A stretch of DNA of 64,000 nt from positions 1 to 64,000 of the forward strand of contig NZ_JAEFCF010000004.1 in assembly GCF_016405985.1 (NCBI RefSeq), written 5' to 3'. Shown in pieces: positions 10,542-19,862 of the stretch; position 1 is the stretch's first letter, and the number at the start of each line of letters is the position of its first letter. A model generated the notes under the pieces. The model saw only the letters and a list, made by a program, of their open reading frames with translations. It did no database searches and had not been told where the DNA came from. Origin of the DNA: Paracoccus sp. IB05 (lineage in GTDB: Bacteria > Pseudomonadota > Alphaproteobacteria > Rhodobacterales > Rhodobacteraceae). The translations under genes and the position numbers were made by a program.

Positions 10542-11479
10542 ACTCGCAAAATATCGTCCGCCGCTCGGCGACTTCCGATCTGACCCCGGCACCCCAGATC
10601 CGGGACCACCAGATGGAGGTCGCCAAACTGATCGATGTCTCGATCTGTATCGGCTGCAAGGCCTGCCAGGTCGCGTGTAACGAATGGAACGATCTGCGCG
10701 GGCCCGTTGAGAATAACGTGGGCGTCTATGACAACCCCGCCGATCTGCATCCCGAGACCTGGACGCTGATGCGGTTCACCGAACATGTTGACGAGAATGA
10801 CAAATTCGAATGGCTGATCCGCAAGGATGGCTGCATGCATTGCGAGGATCCGGGCTGCCTGAAAGCCTGCCCGATCCCCGGCGCGATTGTGCAATATGCC
10901 AATGGCGTGGTTGATTTCCAAAGCGACCTCTGCGTCGGCTGCGGCTATTGTGTCGCGGGTTGCCCCTTCAACGTGCCGCGCATCTCGAAGACCGATCACA
11001 AGGCCTATAAATGCACGTTATGCTCGGATCGTCTGGCGGTTGGCCAGGCCCCGGCCTGTGCCAAAACCTGCCCGACCGGTGCGATTGCGTTCGGGTCAAA
11101 AGAAGAGATGAAAGACCTCGCCGCGACCCGCGTGGCAGAGCTGAACGAGCGCGGTTACGAGAATGCGGGCCTTTACGATCCGGCAGGCGTTGGCGGCACT
11201 CATGTGATGTATGTGCTGCAACATGCCGATGACCCCGAGCGCTATGCCGGCCTGCCGAAAGATCCGAAAATTTCGCCCATCGTCGAGGGCTGGAAGGATC
11301 TGCTGAAACCCGCCGCTGCCGTGGCAGGTGCGGTCGCGGTCGGCGCGATGGCGGCGCATTTCATCGGCGTCGGCCCCAATACCACCGATGATGATGACCA
11401 CCCCGAAGGGTCGGACGGCAAGATGCCGGAAGAGCCGAAGAACAACGTCACACCGTTCCCGCAACACGCGGCAGAGTGA
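10538..11479 (+). CDS. Formate dehydrogenase beta (Fe-S) subunit
   Basis: The 313-residue electron-transfer subunit carries four cysteine groups for 4Fe-4S clusters: [35 protein letters not shown] and [21 protein letters not shown] hydrophobic helix near residues 250-275 ([19 protein letters not shown]) corresponds to the membrane anchor of FdnH/FdoH. It passes electrons from the alpha subunit to the cytochrome b subunit encoded next. It overlaps the alpha gene by four bases. Confidence 0.94.
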   Translation: MNSQNIVRRSATSDLTPAPQIRDHQMEVAKLIDVSICIGCKACQVACNEWNDLRGPVENNVGVYDNPADLHPETWTLMRFTEHVDENDKFEWLIRKDGCMHCEDPGCLKACPIPGAIVQYANGVVDFQSDLCVGCGYCVAGCPFNVPRISKTDHKAYKCTLCSDRLAVGQAPACAKTCPTGAIAFGSKEEMKDLAATRVAELNERGYENAGLYDPAGVGGTHVMYVLQHADDPERYAGLPKDPKISPIVEGWKDLLKPAAAVAGAVAVGAMAAHFIGVGPNTTDDDDHPEGSDGKMPEEPKNNVTPFPQHAAE

Positions 11480-11489
11480 GGGGCGCGTC

Positions 11490-12131
11490 ATGGGTAAACC
11501 GAAAAAAGACCAGATCCTGCGCACGAAATTCCTCGAGCGGCTCTGCCACTGGAGCATCGTTCTGTGCTTCTTTTTTGCCGCAACTTCGGGGATCTCCTGG
11601 TTCTTCCCGACCTTTTCCTGGCTCTCGGGTTTCCTCGGCTCGCCCCAGATGGCGCGGGTACTGCACCCGTTCTTCGGGATCGCGGTGTTTCTTGGGCTTT
11701 GCTACATGTTCAAACGGTTCATGCATCACAACCTGCCGGCCAGGACCGACAAGATCTGGTTCAAAAATGTGGTGCCGGTGCTGGCGGGGGATCACTCCCG
11801 TAAACTTCGGATCGGTAAATACAATGCCGGGCAGAAGGTGCTGTTCTGGCTGATCATGTCCTCGATCCTGGTACTGCTGATCTCGGGTCTGATCATGTGG
11901 CGCGCCTGGTTCGCGGAATATTTCCCGATCCAGGTGCTGCGCCTTGCCATCCTCGCGCATTCTGTGGCCGGGATCGGACTGATCCTCTTGATCCTCGGTC
12001 ATATCTACCTTGCAATCTGGGTCAGGGGCTCGATCACCGGCATGGTGACGGGCTATGTCTCGAAACGCTGGGCGGCGCAGCATCATGACCGCTGGGCCGA
12101 AGAAGTTGACTCCGGGAAGGCCGACCATTGA
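11490..12131 (+). CDS. Formate dehydrogenase gamma subunit (cytochrome b)
   Basis: A 213-residue membrane protein of the FdnI/FdoI type with about four transmembrane helices. Histidines in the expected places for two b hemes are visible in ERLCHWSIV, LHPFFGIAVF and the C-terminal helices (AHSVAGIG and LGHIYLAIW). It anchors the complex and passes electrons to quinone. ATG 11490 starts 10 bases after the beta stop; longer upstream frames overlap the beta gene and were rejected. Confidence 0.92.
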   Translation: MGKPKKDQILRTKFLERLCHWSIVLCFFFAATSGISWFFPTFSWLSGFLGSPQMARVLHPFFGIAVFLGLCYMFKRFMHHNLPARTDKIWFKNVVPVLAGDHSRKLRIGKYNAGQKVLFWLIMSSILVLLISGLIMWRAWFAEYFPIQVLRLAILAHSVAGIGLILLILGHIYLAIWVRGSITGMVTGYVSKRWAAQHHDRWAEEVDSGKADH

Positions 12132-12970
12132 GCATCCACCCCATCCCCGAGGCACGCCATTTCGACCCGATCCTGCGCGAGGATCTCGGCGCGCTTTATA
12201 CCGCCCGTGCGGCGCGGCTGCGGCAACTGGCCGAGGGGCATGAGCTTTCGGCCTTCCTCAGTCTTGCGGCTGAGATTACGTTCGCGCAGCACGCCGCGAT
12301 CCGGGCCGATTATGCCGGAACAGAGCCGGTTGATGCCGCCCGTATCGCGGCATCGGGCCGCTGGCTGCCGGGGCTTGAAACGATGATCGCGCAGCTTGGC
12401 GGGCGCGTTCCCGAAGGCGTCCGTCCGCATCTTGACCGGCTGGCCGCGCTGCCCGAGGCCGACAAGATCACAGCCGCTCTGGCCTTGGCCGAAAGCCGTT
12501 TCGACGCGGTTGATCCGGCGCTGGCGCCGTTCATCTGGGCTGCCTTGTCGGTTGAGGTGGCCCAGGCCGCCCGTGCCGCCCACCTGCCCGCGAAGACAGA
12601 TGAGGAAACGCCCTGTTGCCCGGTCTGTGGGTCGCATCCGGTGGCAAGCCATATCCATACCAGCGAACGCCAGGGGATGCGCTATCTGCATTGTGCGCTT
12701 TGCGATTGCGAATGGCATATGGTGCGGGCGAAATGTTCCTGCTGCGGTGATGCCGGTCAGCTGGATTACCTCAGTTTCGACACGCCCGAGGCGGCGATCC
12801 GGGCCGAGGCCTGCAATGACTGCGGCGGCTATCTCAAGGTGATCAGCGCCGAGCGTGATCCGGATGTCGAGACCGTGGCCGATGATCTGGCCAGCCTGGT
12901 GCTGGATGATGCAGCAGTGTCTGAAGGCTTTGGCCGCACCGGGTTCAACCCTTTCGCGCTTCCGGGCTGA
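12128..12970 (+). CDS. fdhE: Formate dehydrogenase accessory protein FdhE
   Basis: A 280-residue protein with the four CxxC pairs of FdhE (CPVCGSHP, CALCDCEW, CSCCGD, CNDCGG), a cytoplasmic rubredoxin-like factor needed for activity of exported formate dehydrogenases. It starts with TTG at 12128, overlapping the gamma stop by four bases (TTGA), so it is the fourth gene of the operon. FdhD, the sulfur-transfer partner usually required, is not in the window. Confidence 0.9.
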   Translation: MSIHPIPEARHFDPILREDLGALYTARAARLRQLAEGHELSAFLSLAAEITFAQHAAIRADYAGTEPVDAARIAASGRWLPGLETMIAQLGGRVPEGVRPHLDRLAALPEADKITAALALAESRFDAVDPALAPFIWAALSVEVAQAARAAHLPAKTDEETPCCPVCGSHPVASHIHTSERQGMRYLHCALCDCEWHMVRAKCSCCGDAGQLDYLSFDTPEAAIRAEACNDCGGYLKVISAERDPDVETVADDLASLVLDDAAVSEGFGRTGFNPFALPG

Positions 12971-13087
12971 GGCGCGCGCGGCGCCGGGCCGCAAGATCCG
13001 GAATGGTCCGGTCATTTCGCCGCAATGGCTTTTCCTGAACCGCGCGGCAGGAGATAAGCCTCTGACCGGGATCAGAGCGGTGGGATC

Positions 13088-14701
13088 ATGGCTGCGTTTG
13101 ACTATATCATCATCGGGGCGGGATCGGCCGGCTCGGTTCTGGCGGAACGGCTGAGCGCCTCGGGCAGGTTCACTGTGCTGGTGCTGGAGGCCGGCGGCAG
13201 TGACCGGCGGTTCATGATCCGGATGCCGGCCGGCTATGGCCACAGCTTTTACAATCCGAAGGTGAACTGGTGTTTCTGGACCGGCCCGCAAGCGGCGCTG
13301 GCCGGGCGGCAATCCTACTGGCCGCGCGGCAAGGTGCTGGGCGGGTCTTCCTCGATCAATGCGATGGTCTGGGTGCGTGGTCAGCACAGCGATTTCGACG
13401 ACTGGCAGGCGCATGGCAATCCCGGCTGGGGCTGGGACGATGTGCTGCCGCATTTTCGCGCGATCGAAACCTGGGAGGGCGGCGAGGATGCCTGGCGCGG
13501 TGGTTCGGGCGGGGTGAAGGTCGGGGAAATGGGCGCTTCGGTGCATCCGCTCAGCCGTGACTGGCTGGCGGCAGCGAAAAGCGCAGGGTTCAGCGAGACC
13601 CCGGATTACAATGGCGCGACGCAGGAAGGTGTCTCGATCTACCAGATCAGCGCGGCAAAGGGCCTGCGGTCTTCTGCGGCCACCGCCTTCCTGCATCCGG
13701 CGATGCGGCGCGCCAATCTCAGGGTCGAGACCGGGGCGCTCGTGAACCGTCTGACGATCTCGGAGGGGCGGGTTACGGGTGTTGAATATGCGCGGGATGG
13801 CCAGGTCATGACCGCCACGGCGCGGGCCGAGGTGATCCTGTCTGCGGGTGCGGTGCTGTCGCCGGTGATCCTGCAACGGTCCGGCCTCGGGCCGGGCGCG
13901 CTGTTGCAAAGCCGGGATGTGGGCGTGATCCGCGATCTGCCGGCCATTGGCGCCAATCTTCAGGACCATCTGGGGATCGACTATCTCTTCCGCTCGAAAG
14001 TGCCGACGCTGAACACGCAGCTCAGACCCTGGCTCGGGCGCGCGATGCTGGGGCTGCGATACCTGCTGTTGCGCGATGGCCCGCTGGCGATTTCGGTCAA
14101 CCAGGCGGGTGGCTTCGTGCGCTCGCGCCCCGGGCTCGACCGGGTCGATCAGCAGCTTTATTTCTCGCCGGTCAGCTACTCAAAGCCAACGCCGGGCAAG
14201 CGGAGACTGACGCTGCCGGACCCGTTTCCGGGGTTTTTCATCGGCGTCCAGCCCTGCCGGCCCGAAAGCCGGGGTCGGATAAGCCTGGCATCAATCGACC
14301 CGAATGCGCCGCCTGTGATCGAGCCGGATTACCTGTCTGCACCGGGCGATATGGCGCAGATGCTGGACGGGGTGCGGCTGATCCGGCGCATTGCGGAACG
14401 CCCCGAGATCGCCCGCTATATCGAGGCAGAGATGCAGCCTGGCCCGGATATCAGGGATGAAGAGGCGCTGATCGCCGATATCCGCGCCCGCGCCGGCAGC
14501 GTGTTCCATGCCTGCGGCACCTGCCGGATGGGACCGGATGACGGGACCAATGCAGTCGACCCGAAGCTGCGGCTTTACGGGATCGAAGGGCTGCGGGTGG
14601 TGGATGCCTCGGCCTTTCCGAATGTCACCTCCGGCAATATCAACGCGCCGGTGATCATGCTGGCCGACCGCGCCGCAGCGATGATCCTCGCGGAGCGTTA
14701 A
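13088..14701 (+). CDS. GMC-family FAD oxidoreductase (alcohol/choline dehydrogenase-like)
   Basis: A 537-residue flavoprotein. The FAD-binding motif YIIIGAGSAGSVLAERL is at the N-terminus, the GMC signature regions follow (GGSSSINAMVWVRG), and the C-terminal block HACGTCRMG ... VDASAFPNVTSGNINAPVIM carries the catalytic His-Asn region. Members oxidise alcohols such as choline or polyethylene-glycol-type compounds; the substrate cannot be told from sequence. It stands alone between the formate dehydrogenase operon and the convergent MocR gene, overlapping the latter's stop by four bases. Confidence 0.87.
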   Translation: MAAFDYIIIGAGSAGSVLAERLSASGRFTVLVLEAGGSDRRFMIRMPAGYGHSFYNPKVNWCFWTGPQAALAGRQSYWPRGKVLGGSSSINAMVWVRGQHSDFDDWQAHGNPGWGWDDVLPHFRAIETWEGGEDAWRGGSGGVKVGEMGASVHPLSRDWLAAAKSAGFSETPDYNGATQEGVSIYQISAAKGLRSSAATAFLHPAMRRANLRVETGALVNRLTISEGRVTGVEYARDGQVMTATARAEVILSAGAVLSPVILQRSGLGPGALLQSRDVGVIRDLPAIGANLQDHLGIDYLFRSKVPTLNTQLRPWLGRAMLGLRYLLLRDGPLAISVNQAGGFVRSRPGLDRVDQQLYFSPVSYSKPTPGKRRLTLPDPFPGFFIGVQPCRPESRGRISLASIDPNAPPVIEPDYLSAPGDMAQMLDGVRLIRRIAERPEIARYIEAEMQPGPDIRDEEALIADIRARAGSVFHACGTCRMGPDDGTNAVDPKLRLYGIEGLRVVDASAFPNVTSGNINAPVIMLADRAAAMILAER

Positions 14702-16257
14702 CCGGTCTCTGCGGCGATCTGCGCTTCGAGCACCGAGGCAAGCACCCCGACCCCGCGCTGGATCGTGCGGGGCGGCACCGCCGTCACCCCCAGCACCAGC
14801 CCGGCGGGGCAGGGGTCAGGGCCAAAGCGAAAGCGGTCAAGGCCCGAGACGACAAGCCCCGCCGCCTCACAGGCGCTGACCACGGCGGGCTCGGACAATG
14901 CGGGATGTCGGAACGTGCCGATTCGGTGAAACCCCGCGGCGGGCGAGGCGCGCAATTCCATCAGCCCGTCAAGCCGGCTCGCCGCAGCCTCGGCAAAGGC
15001 CAGGTGGCGCGCGGCATAGATTTCGCGCATCCGGCGCAGATGGGTGGCGAAATGGCCCTCGGCGATAAAACGGGCCAGCACCGCCTGGCTGTCAGGCGAG
15101 ACGCCTTGCAGGAAGGCGCGCGAGACATGCGAGAACACATCGACCAGCGGCGGCGGTGCGATGTAAAAGCCCAGCCGCAGCGCCGGAAACAGGTTTTTGG
15201 AAAAGGTGCCGACATAGATCACCCGATCCGCACGATCCGCGCTTTTCAGCGTCGGGAGCGGTCGCCCGTCATAGCGAAACTCGCCGTCGTAATCATCTTC
15301 AATGATCCAGCCATCGCAGTCATAGGCGGCGCGCAACAGCGCCGCGCGCCGCGCAAGGCTCATCTCGGCCCCGGTCGGATGCTGATGCGAGGGCGTGACA
15401 AAGGCCAGCCGGAACGCAGGCGCGCGGGCAAGGCCGGCGGCCACATCCAGCCCCTCGTCATCGACCGGAACCGGGATCATGTCAGCCCCGCAGGCGATCA
15501 GGCTGTTGCGGGCGCCAATGGCGCCGGGGTTCTCGAACCAGACCGGATCGCCGGGGTTCAGCAGCACGCGGCCGATCACGTCAAAGGCCTGCTGGGCGCC
15601 TGCCGTGATGAAAATCTGTTCCGCCTCGCAGGCGATGCCGCGATTGGCGCGCAGGTGATCGGCAATGGCGCGGCGCAGATCGGGATCGCCCTCGGGTTCG
15701 GCATAGCCAAGGATGTGGTTGCGCGACGATCTCCAGTGGCTGGCGGTAAGGCGTGCCCAGATCGCCAGCGGGAAACTGTCGAAATCGGGGAGGCCAGTGA
15801 CAAAGGCGCGGGGCTGACGCGGATGCGGCAGGCGCTGGTGAAAGCGCTGCGACGCAGTGTCGATGGCGGTCGAGAGCCGGGCCGTGCGGGCCTCCGGCGG
15901 CGGCTCGACGCCGATGATCCCCTGCGGCAGCCCCGCCCCGGCCTGGGCCGAAACGTAGGACCCCGATCCGGTCCGCGCCTCGATCAGCCCTTCGGACAAA
16001 AGCCGGTCATAGACTGCCACAGCCGTCGTGCGCGAAATATCGAGATCCTGGGCGAGGCTGCGGCTTGACGGCAGGCGCCGTCCCGGCGACAGATCACCCG
16101 CAAGGATCAGCCCACGCAAAGCCGCACAGACCTGCAAGGTGATCGAGGCCTGCAGGCTGCGGTCGATGCGCAGACCGAAGAGCAACTCTCCAGATGAGCG
16201 TTTGACCAAATCCTTGCCCCTTCCCACGGTCGACCGGCGGCAACCGGCTTCCGACAA
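14698..16257 (-). CDS. MocR-type regulator (GntR HTH plus aminotransferase domain)
   Basis: A 519-residue regulator. A GntR-type winged HTH (residues about 50-110, LPSSRSLAQDLDISRTTAVA) is joined to a fold-type I aminotransferase domain with the PLP-binding Lys in VGTFSKNLFPALRLG. MocR proteins sense PLP adducts of amines or amino acids and act on neighbouring genes. It is divergent from the enolase-superfamily gene, and a 20-bp box repeated at 16259 and 17516 is its likely operator. The enzyme-like domain looks complete; the exact start is uncertain because the first 25 or so residues are not conserved family sequence. Confidence 0.88.
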   Translation of the reverse strand: MSEAGCRRSTVGRGKDLVKRSSGELLFGLRIDRSLQASITLQVCAALRGLILAGDLSPGRRLPSSRSLAQDLDISRTTAVAVYDRLLSEGLIEARTGSGSYVSAQAGAGLPQGIIGVEPPPEARTARLSTAIDTASQRFHQRLPHPRQPRAFVTGLPDFDSFPLAIWARLTASHWRSSRNHILGYAEPEGDPDLRRAIADHLRANRGIACEAEQIFITAGAQQAFDVIGRVLLNPGDPVWFENPGAIGARNSLIACGADMIPVPVDDEGLDVAAGLARAPAFRLAFVTPSHQHPTGAEMSLARRAALLRAAYDCDGWIIEDDYDGEFRYDGRPLPTLKSADRADRVIYVGTFSKNLFPALRLGFYIAPPPLVDVFSHVSRAFLQGVSPDSQAVLARFIAEGHFATHLRRMREIYAARHLAFAEAAASRLDGLMELRASPAAGFHRIGTFRHPALSEPAVVSACEAAGLVVSGLDRFRFGPDPCPAGLVLGVTAVPPRTIQRGVGVLASVLEAQIAAETG

Positions 16258-16258
16258 T

Positions 16259-16279
16259 TTCGAAAGTGGACCTTATCCG
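16259..16279. promoter_or_regulatory. Putative MocR operator, copy 1
   Basis: TCGAAAGTGGACCTTATCCG lies immediately upstream of the MocR start and about 80 bases before the enolase-superfamily gene. The same 20 bases with one change recur at 17516-17535. The core TGGACCTTA resembles the TGGACY-type boxes described for MocR regulators such as TauR. Confidence 0.6.
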
Positions 16280-16357
16280 ACGCACCTGGCCCGGGGCAAT
16301 CTTGTCGCGACAGAGAGGCCCGCGGCAAGAGGCCAGCCTTAAGAGAGGACCGTCCCC

Positions 16358-17476
16358 GTGAAGATCACCCGTATCGAGACCTTTTCGTCGCGCTATATCG
16401 GTTTTGTCCGGATCACCGATGCCAGCGGCGCCACCGGCTGGGGCCAGGTCTCGACCTATCATTCCGACATCACCGCCCAGGTGCTGCACCGCCAGGTGGC
16501 GCCCTGGGTGCTGGGGGTGGAGTTTGACGATCTGGATGCGCTGACCGACAAGGTGTTCGAGCGCGAGCATAAATTCCCCGGCTCGTATCTGAAGCGCGCC
16601 ATTGGCGGGTTTGACACCGCGCTCTGGGATCTGCGCGGCAAGCAGGCCGGTCTGCCGGTCTGTGCCCTGATCGGCGGCAGCCCGGGGCCTTTGCGCTGCT
16701 ACGCCTCGTCGATGAAACGCGACATCACGCCCTCGCAGGAGGCCGAGCGGTTCCGCCGTCTTCAGGGCGAATTCGGTTTTGACGCGTTCAAGTTCCGCAT
16801 TGCCGCCGAATATGGCCATGACATCGATGAATGGCCGGGCCGGACCGAGGAAATCATCCCGGCCATCCGGAAGGCGCTCGGGCCAGATGCAGCACTGCTG
16901 GTCGATGCCAATTCCGGCTTTTCGCCGAAGCGCGCCATCGAGGTTGCGGATATCCTTCTGGACAACGGGATCGAGCATTTCGAGGAGCCCTGCCTTTACT
17001 GGGAACTGGACCAGACCGCCGAAGTCACCCGCGCGCTGGCCGGCAAACCCATCGCGGTGACCGGCGGCGAGCAGGATTGCGAGATGCCGGTCTGGCGGCA
17101 GATGATCACCGACCGCGTGGTCGATATCGTACAGCCCGATATTCTTTATCTGGGCGGCATCAGCCGCACGCTCAGGGTCTGCGAAATGGCCCGTGCGGCG
17201 GGCCTGCCGGTCACGCCTCATGCCGCCAATCAGGGCTTGGTGACGCTGTTCACCATGCATCTTCTGCGCGCCATCGAAGGCGCGGGGAAATATCTCGAAT
17301 TCTCGATCGAGGGGCCGGATTACTACCCCTGGCAATATGGGCTTTACACCGAAGATCCCTACCGGGTTGAGGGCGGTCAGGTCACCGTCAGCGACCGGTC
17401 CGGCTGGGGGGTGGAGATCGCCCCGGAATGGCTGGCGAAATCGGCCTGGCAGATGTCAGATATCTCGGATCTCTGA
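16358..17476 (+). CDS. Mandelate racemase/enolase-superfamily enzyme
   Basis: A 372-residue member of the enolase superfamily, which abstracts a proton next to a carboxylate using Mg2+. Visible elements are the N-terminal capping domain, the K-x-R strand (AFKFRIA), the metal ligands in VDANSGF, FEEPC and TGGEQ, and the C-terminal catalytic-type His in TPHAANQG. Start is GTG at 16358. It precedes a polyamine-type ABC transporter apparently under the same regulator. The substrate, a racemised amino-acid derivative or a dehydrated sugar acid, is not determined. Confidence 0.86.
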   Translation: MKITRIETFSSRYIGFVRITDASGATGWGQVSTYHSDITAQVLHRQVAPWVLGVEFDDLDALTDKVFEREHKFPGSYLKRAIGGFDTALWDLRGKQAGLPVCALIGGSPGPLRCYASSMKRDITPSQEAERFRRLQGEFGFDAFKFRIAAEYGHDIDEWPGRTEEIIPAIRKALGPDAALLVDANSGFSPKRAIEVADILLDNGIEHFEEPCLYWELDQTAEVTRALAGKPIAVTGGEQDCEMPVWRQMITDRVVDIVQPDILYLGGISRTLRVCEMARAAGLPVTPHAANQGLVTLFTMHLLRAIEGAGKYLEFSIEGPDYYPWQYGLYTEDPYRVEGGQVTVSDRSGWGVEIAPEWLAKSAWQMSDISDL

Positions 17477-17515
17477 GCCTGCGGCGCGGGCTGGCGAAAG
17501 CGGTCTCATGTTTCA

Positions 17516-17535
17516 TCGAAAGTGGACCTTAGCCG
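17516..17535. promoter_or_regulatory. Putative MocR operator, copy 2
   Basis: TCGAAAGTGGACCTTAGCCG repeats the box at 16259 with a single difference (T to G). It lies 85 bases before the binding-protein ATG, in the 144-base gap after the enolase-superfamily gene, so the ABC genes probably have their own promoter under the same control. Confidence 0.6.
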
Positions 17536-17620
17536 CTGTCACGCCGCGCCACATAGTCAGAGCTTATAAAACACGAGCGGGGCCACAGATGCCCTGCCGG
17601 ATCAACATAGGGAGTGAACA

Positions 17621-18709
17621 ATGACTGCCAGGACAACCCTGATTGCGCGGCTGCTTGCCGCGACTGCCTGCGCCACCGCCCTTTGCATCGGCGCAGCCCA
17701 GGCCGAGACGCTGCGTCTCCTGACCTGGGGCGGCTATGCGCCTGACAATGTGATCGCGCTGTTTGAAAAGGAATATCCCGATATCAAAGTCGAGGTGACG
17801 CTTTCCAACAATGAGGAAATGGTTGCCAAATTGCGCGCGACCGGTGGCGCGGGCTTCGATCTTGCGCAGCCCAGCCATGACCGCATCTTTGCGGCGCAAA
17901 GCGAGTTCGAGATCTACAAGCCGCTGGATCTGACGCAGATCGAGACCGGCAAGATGCAGGCCAATCTGCTGGAGGCCGTCAAGGCCAATACCACCATCGA
18001 CGGCGCCGTCTATGCGGTGCCGCATCAATGGGGTACGTCCGGCCTTGTGGTCGATGTGACCAAAGCGGCGGATGTGAAGGACTGGTCCGATCTGTGCAAA
18101 GAGGAACATAAGGGCAAGACCTCGATGCGCCTGCGCCGGACGATCCTTCTGGGGATGGGCTTCTCGCTCGGCTATGATCCTTTCGCGCTGTATAATGACA
18201 CGGCGGCCTATAGCGAGATGCTCGACAAGGTGGCCGATAAGATGATCGCCTGTAAATCGGTGATCAAGACCTATTGGAATGGCGGCGACGATCTCTCGAC
18301 GCTTCTGCTGTCGGGCGAGGTTGTGGCGTCTGAATCCTGGGATTCCACCGCGTTCAAACTTTATGGCGAGAACCAGAACCTGGTCTATGTGCCGCCGGCT
18401 TCGGGCGCGCTGACCTGGATCGACACTTTTGTGATCCCGGCCAAGGGCCGCGCCGATGACGCCGCCTATAAGTGGATCAATTTCGTGATGCGCCCGGAGA
18501 TTGTGACCATCATGTCGGATTCGACCGGCGCGATTGCTGCGGTCGAGGGCGGGATCGAGCTCCTCCCCGAGGCGAAGAAGGCTGCGGTCAAGCTGGCCTT
18601 TGACGATGCGGCCATCGCGAATATGAAGTTCTTCGCCAATATCCCTCCGGGGCTGGAAGATATCGAAGGCAAGGTGCTGGAGCGTATCAAAGCCGCTTCG
18701 GGGAACTGA
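17621..18709 (+). CDS. ABC substrate-binding protein, polyamine type (PotD/PotF-like)
   Basis: A 362-residue periplasmic binding protein with a signal peptide ending near AAQA-E (residue 27). The mature start LRLLTWGGYAPDNVIALFEK is typical of the spermidine/putrescine binding family, which also includes opine, aminophosphonate and other amine binders. It is the first gene of a four-gene importer and carries its own upstream box. Control by a MocR regulator suggests an amino-group-containing ligand; this is inference. Confidence 0.87.
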   Translation: MTARTTLIARLLAATACATALCIGAAQAETLRLLTWGGYAPDNVIALFEKEYPDIKVEVTLSNNEEMVAKLRATGGAGFDLAQPSHDRIFAAQSEFEIYKPLDLTQIETGKMQANLLEAVKANTTIDGAVYAVPHQWGTSGLVVDVTKAADVKDWSDLCKEEHKGKTSMRLRRTILLGMGFSLGYDPFALYNDTAAYSEMLDKVADKMIACKSVIKTYWNGGDDLSTLLLSGEVVASESWDSTAFKLYGENQNLVYVPPASGALTWIDTFVIPAKGRADDAAYKWINFVMRPEIVTIMSDSTGAIAAVEGGIELLPEAKKAAVKLAFDDAAIANMKFFANIPPGLEDIEGKVLERIKAASGN

Positions 18710-18727
18710 GCGCCCCCTTATGACACC

Positions 18728-18753
18728 GGGACAGGCGTATCCCCGCCTGTCCC
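18728..18753 (+). terminator. Hairpin after the binding-protein gene
   Basis: GGGACAGGCG and CGCCTGTCCC form a perfect 10-bp stem with a 6-base loop, 19 bases after the binding-protein stop and before the ATPase. No U-run follows, so it is more likely an mRNA-stabilising or partial-termination hairpin that raises binding-protein yield. Confidence 0.65.
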
Positions 18754-18782
18754 CGCCGCCATTTACCTGTCACGAGCCCCCT

Positions 18783-19859
18783 ATGCATGATCTGGAATGT
18801 GTGAACCTGACCAGGGTTTTTGGTCGCCACAGGGCGGTGAACGATGTCTCTTTCACCGTGCCGCGCGGGTCTTTCTTTTCGATCCTCGGGCCGTCGGGCT
18901 GTGGTAAGACCACGCTGATGCGGATGATCGCGGGGTTCGAGACGCCGGATTCCGGCGATATCCGCATCAAGGGCAAATCGGTGCTCGACGTGCCGCCGAA
19001 CAGGCGTTCGGTCAAAATGGTGTTCCAGCACCTGGCGCTGTTTCCGATGATGAATGTCGGTGAGAACATCGCTTACGGCCTGAAGTGCCGGGGCGAGAGC
19101 CGCTCTGAGATCGCGCGCAAGGTCGAGGATGTGCTGGCGCGGATCGGGCTGCCGGGGGTTGCGGAAAAGCAGGTCGCGCAGCTTTCGGGCGGGCAAAAGC
19201 AGCGCATCGCCATCGCGCGTTGCATGGTGCTGGAGCCGGATGTCCTCTTGCTGGATGAGCCGCTTGGTGCGCTGGATCTGAAGCTGCGCGAGCAGATGAA
19301 GATCGAGCTGAAGCTGCTGCAGCATCAGTTCAACACGACCTTCCTCTATATCACCCATGATCAGTCCGAAGCGCTGGTGATGTCCGACACTGTCGCGGTG
19401 ATGAATGCCGGGCGGTTCGAGCAGATCGGCACGCCGAAGGAATTGTATAATCAGCCCGGCTCGGGCTTTGTGGCGGGCTTTGTCGGCGATACCAATCGCT
19501 GGGCTGGCCGGGTGACCGGGGTAAATGGCGACGAGGCGCGGATCGCGCTGGACCAGGGGCCAGAGATCATCGCCCGCCAGGGGGCGACCCTGGCCGCCGG
19601 CTGCCGCGCCGAGGTGTTTATCCGCCCGGAAACCCTGTCTCTTGCCCCGATCGAAGGGGCGAACCAAGTCTCCGGCACCGTCGACAGCCTTTTGTTCAAT
19701 GGCGCCAATTCGCGGATCCTGTTGCGCAGTGGCGAGCGTCTGATCGAGATTGCCCAGGGCGTGATGGATGCCACCACCCCGGTCGCGCGCGGGGACAGCG
19801 TGACCGCCAGTTTCCGCCCAACCCATGCGCTGGCCTTCCCGGCGCCAGAGGCGGGGTGA
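18783..19859 (+). CDS. ABC transporter ATPase (PotA-like)
   Basis: A 358-residue ATPase with Walker A GPSGCGKTT, signature LSGGQKQRIAIARC, Walker B VLLLDEPLGALD, H-loop region ITHDQSEA and a C-terminal TOBE-type domain. I place the start at ATG 18783 (MHDLECVNLTRVFG). The longer frame from 18720 would run through the 18728-18753 hairpin and adds proline-rich sequence not typical of the family. Confidence 0.92.
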   Translation: MHDLECVNLTRVFGRHRAVNDVSFTVPRGSFFSILGPSGCGKTTLMRMIAGFETPDSGDIRIKGKSVLDVPPNRRSVKMVFQHLALFPMMNVGENIAYGLKCRGESRSEIARKVEDVLARIGLPGVAEKQVAQLSGGQKQRIAIARCMVLEPDVLLLDEPLGALDLKLREQMKIELKLLQHQFNTTFLYITHDQSEALVMSDTVAVMNAGRFEQIGTPKELYNQPGSGFVAGFVGDTNRWAGRVTGVNGDEARIALDQGPEIIARQGATLAAGCRAEVFIRPETLSLAPIEGANQVSGTVDSLLFNGANSRILLRSGERLIEIAQGVMDATTPVARGDSVTASFRPTHALAFPAPEAG

Positions 19860-19862
19860 GGG

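Noticed and set aside
12083-13969. A 628-codon minus-strand open frame
   Set aside because: It is antisense to fdhE and the GMC oxidoreductase, both with clear family motifs, and shows no domain of its own.
18720-18782. N-terminal extension of the PotA-like ATPase
   Set aside because: The extra 21 codons run through a perfect hairpin and are not family-like; the ATG at 18783 gives a standard N-terminus.
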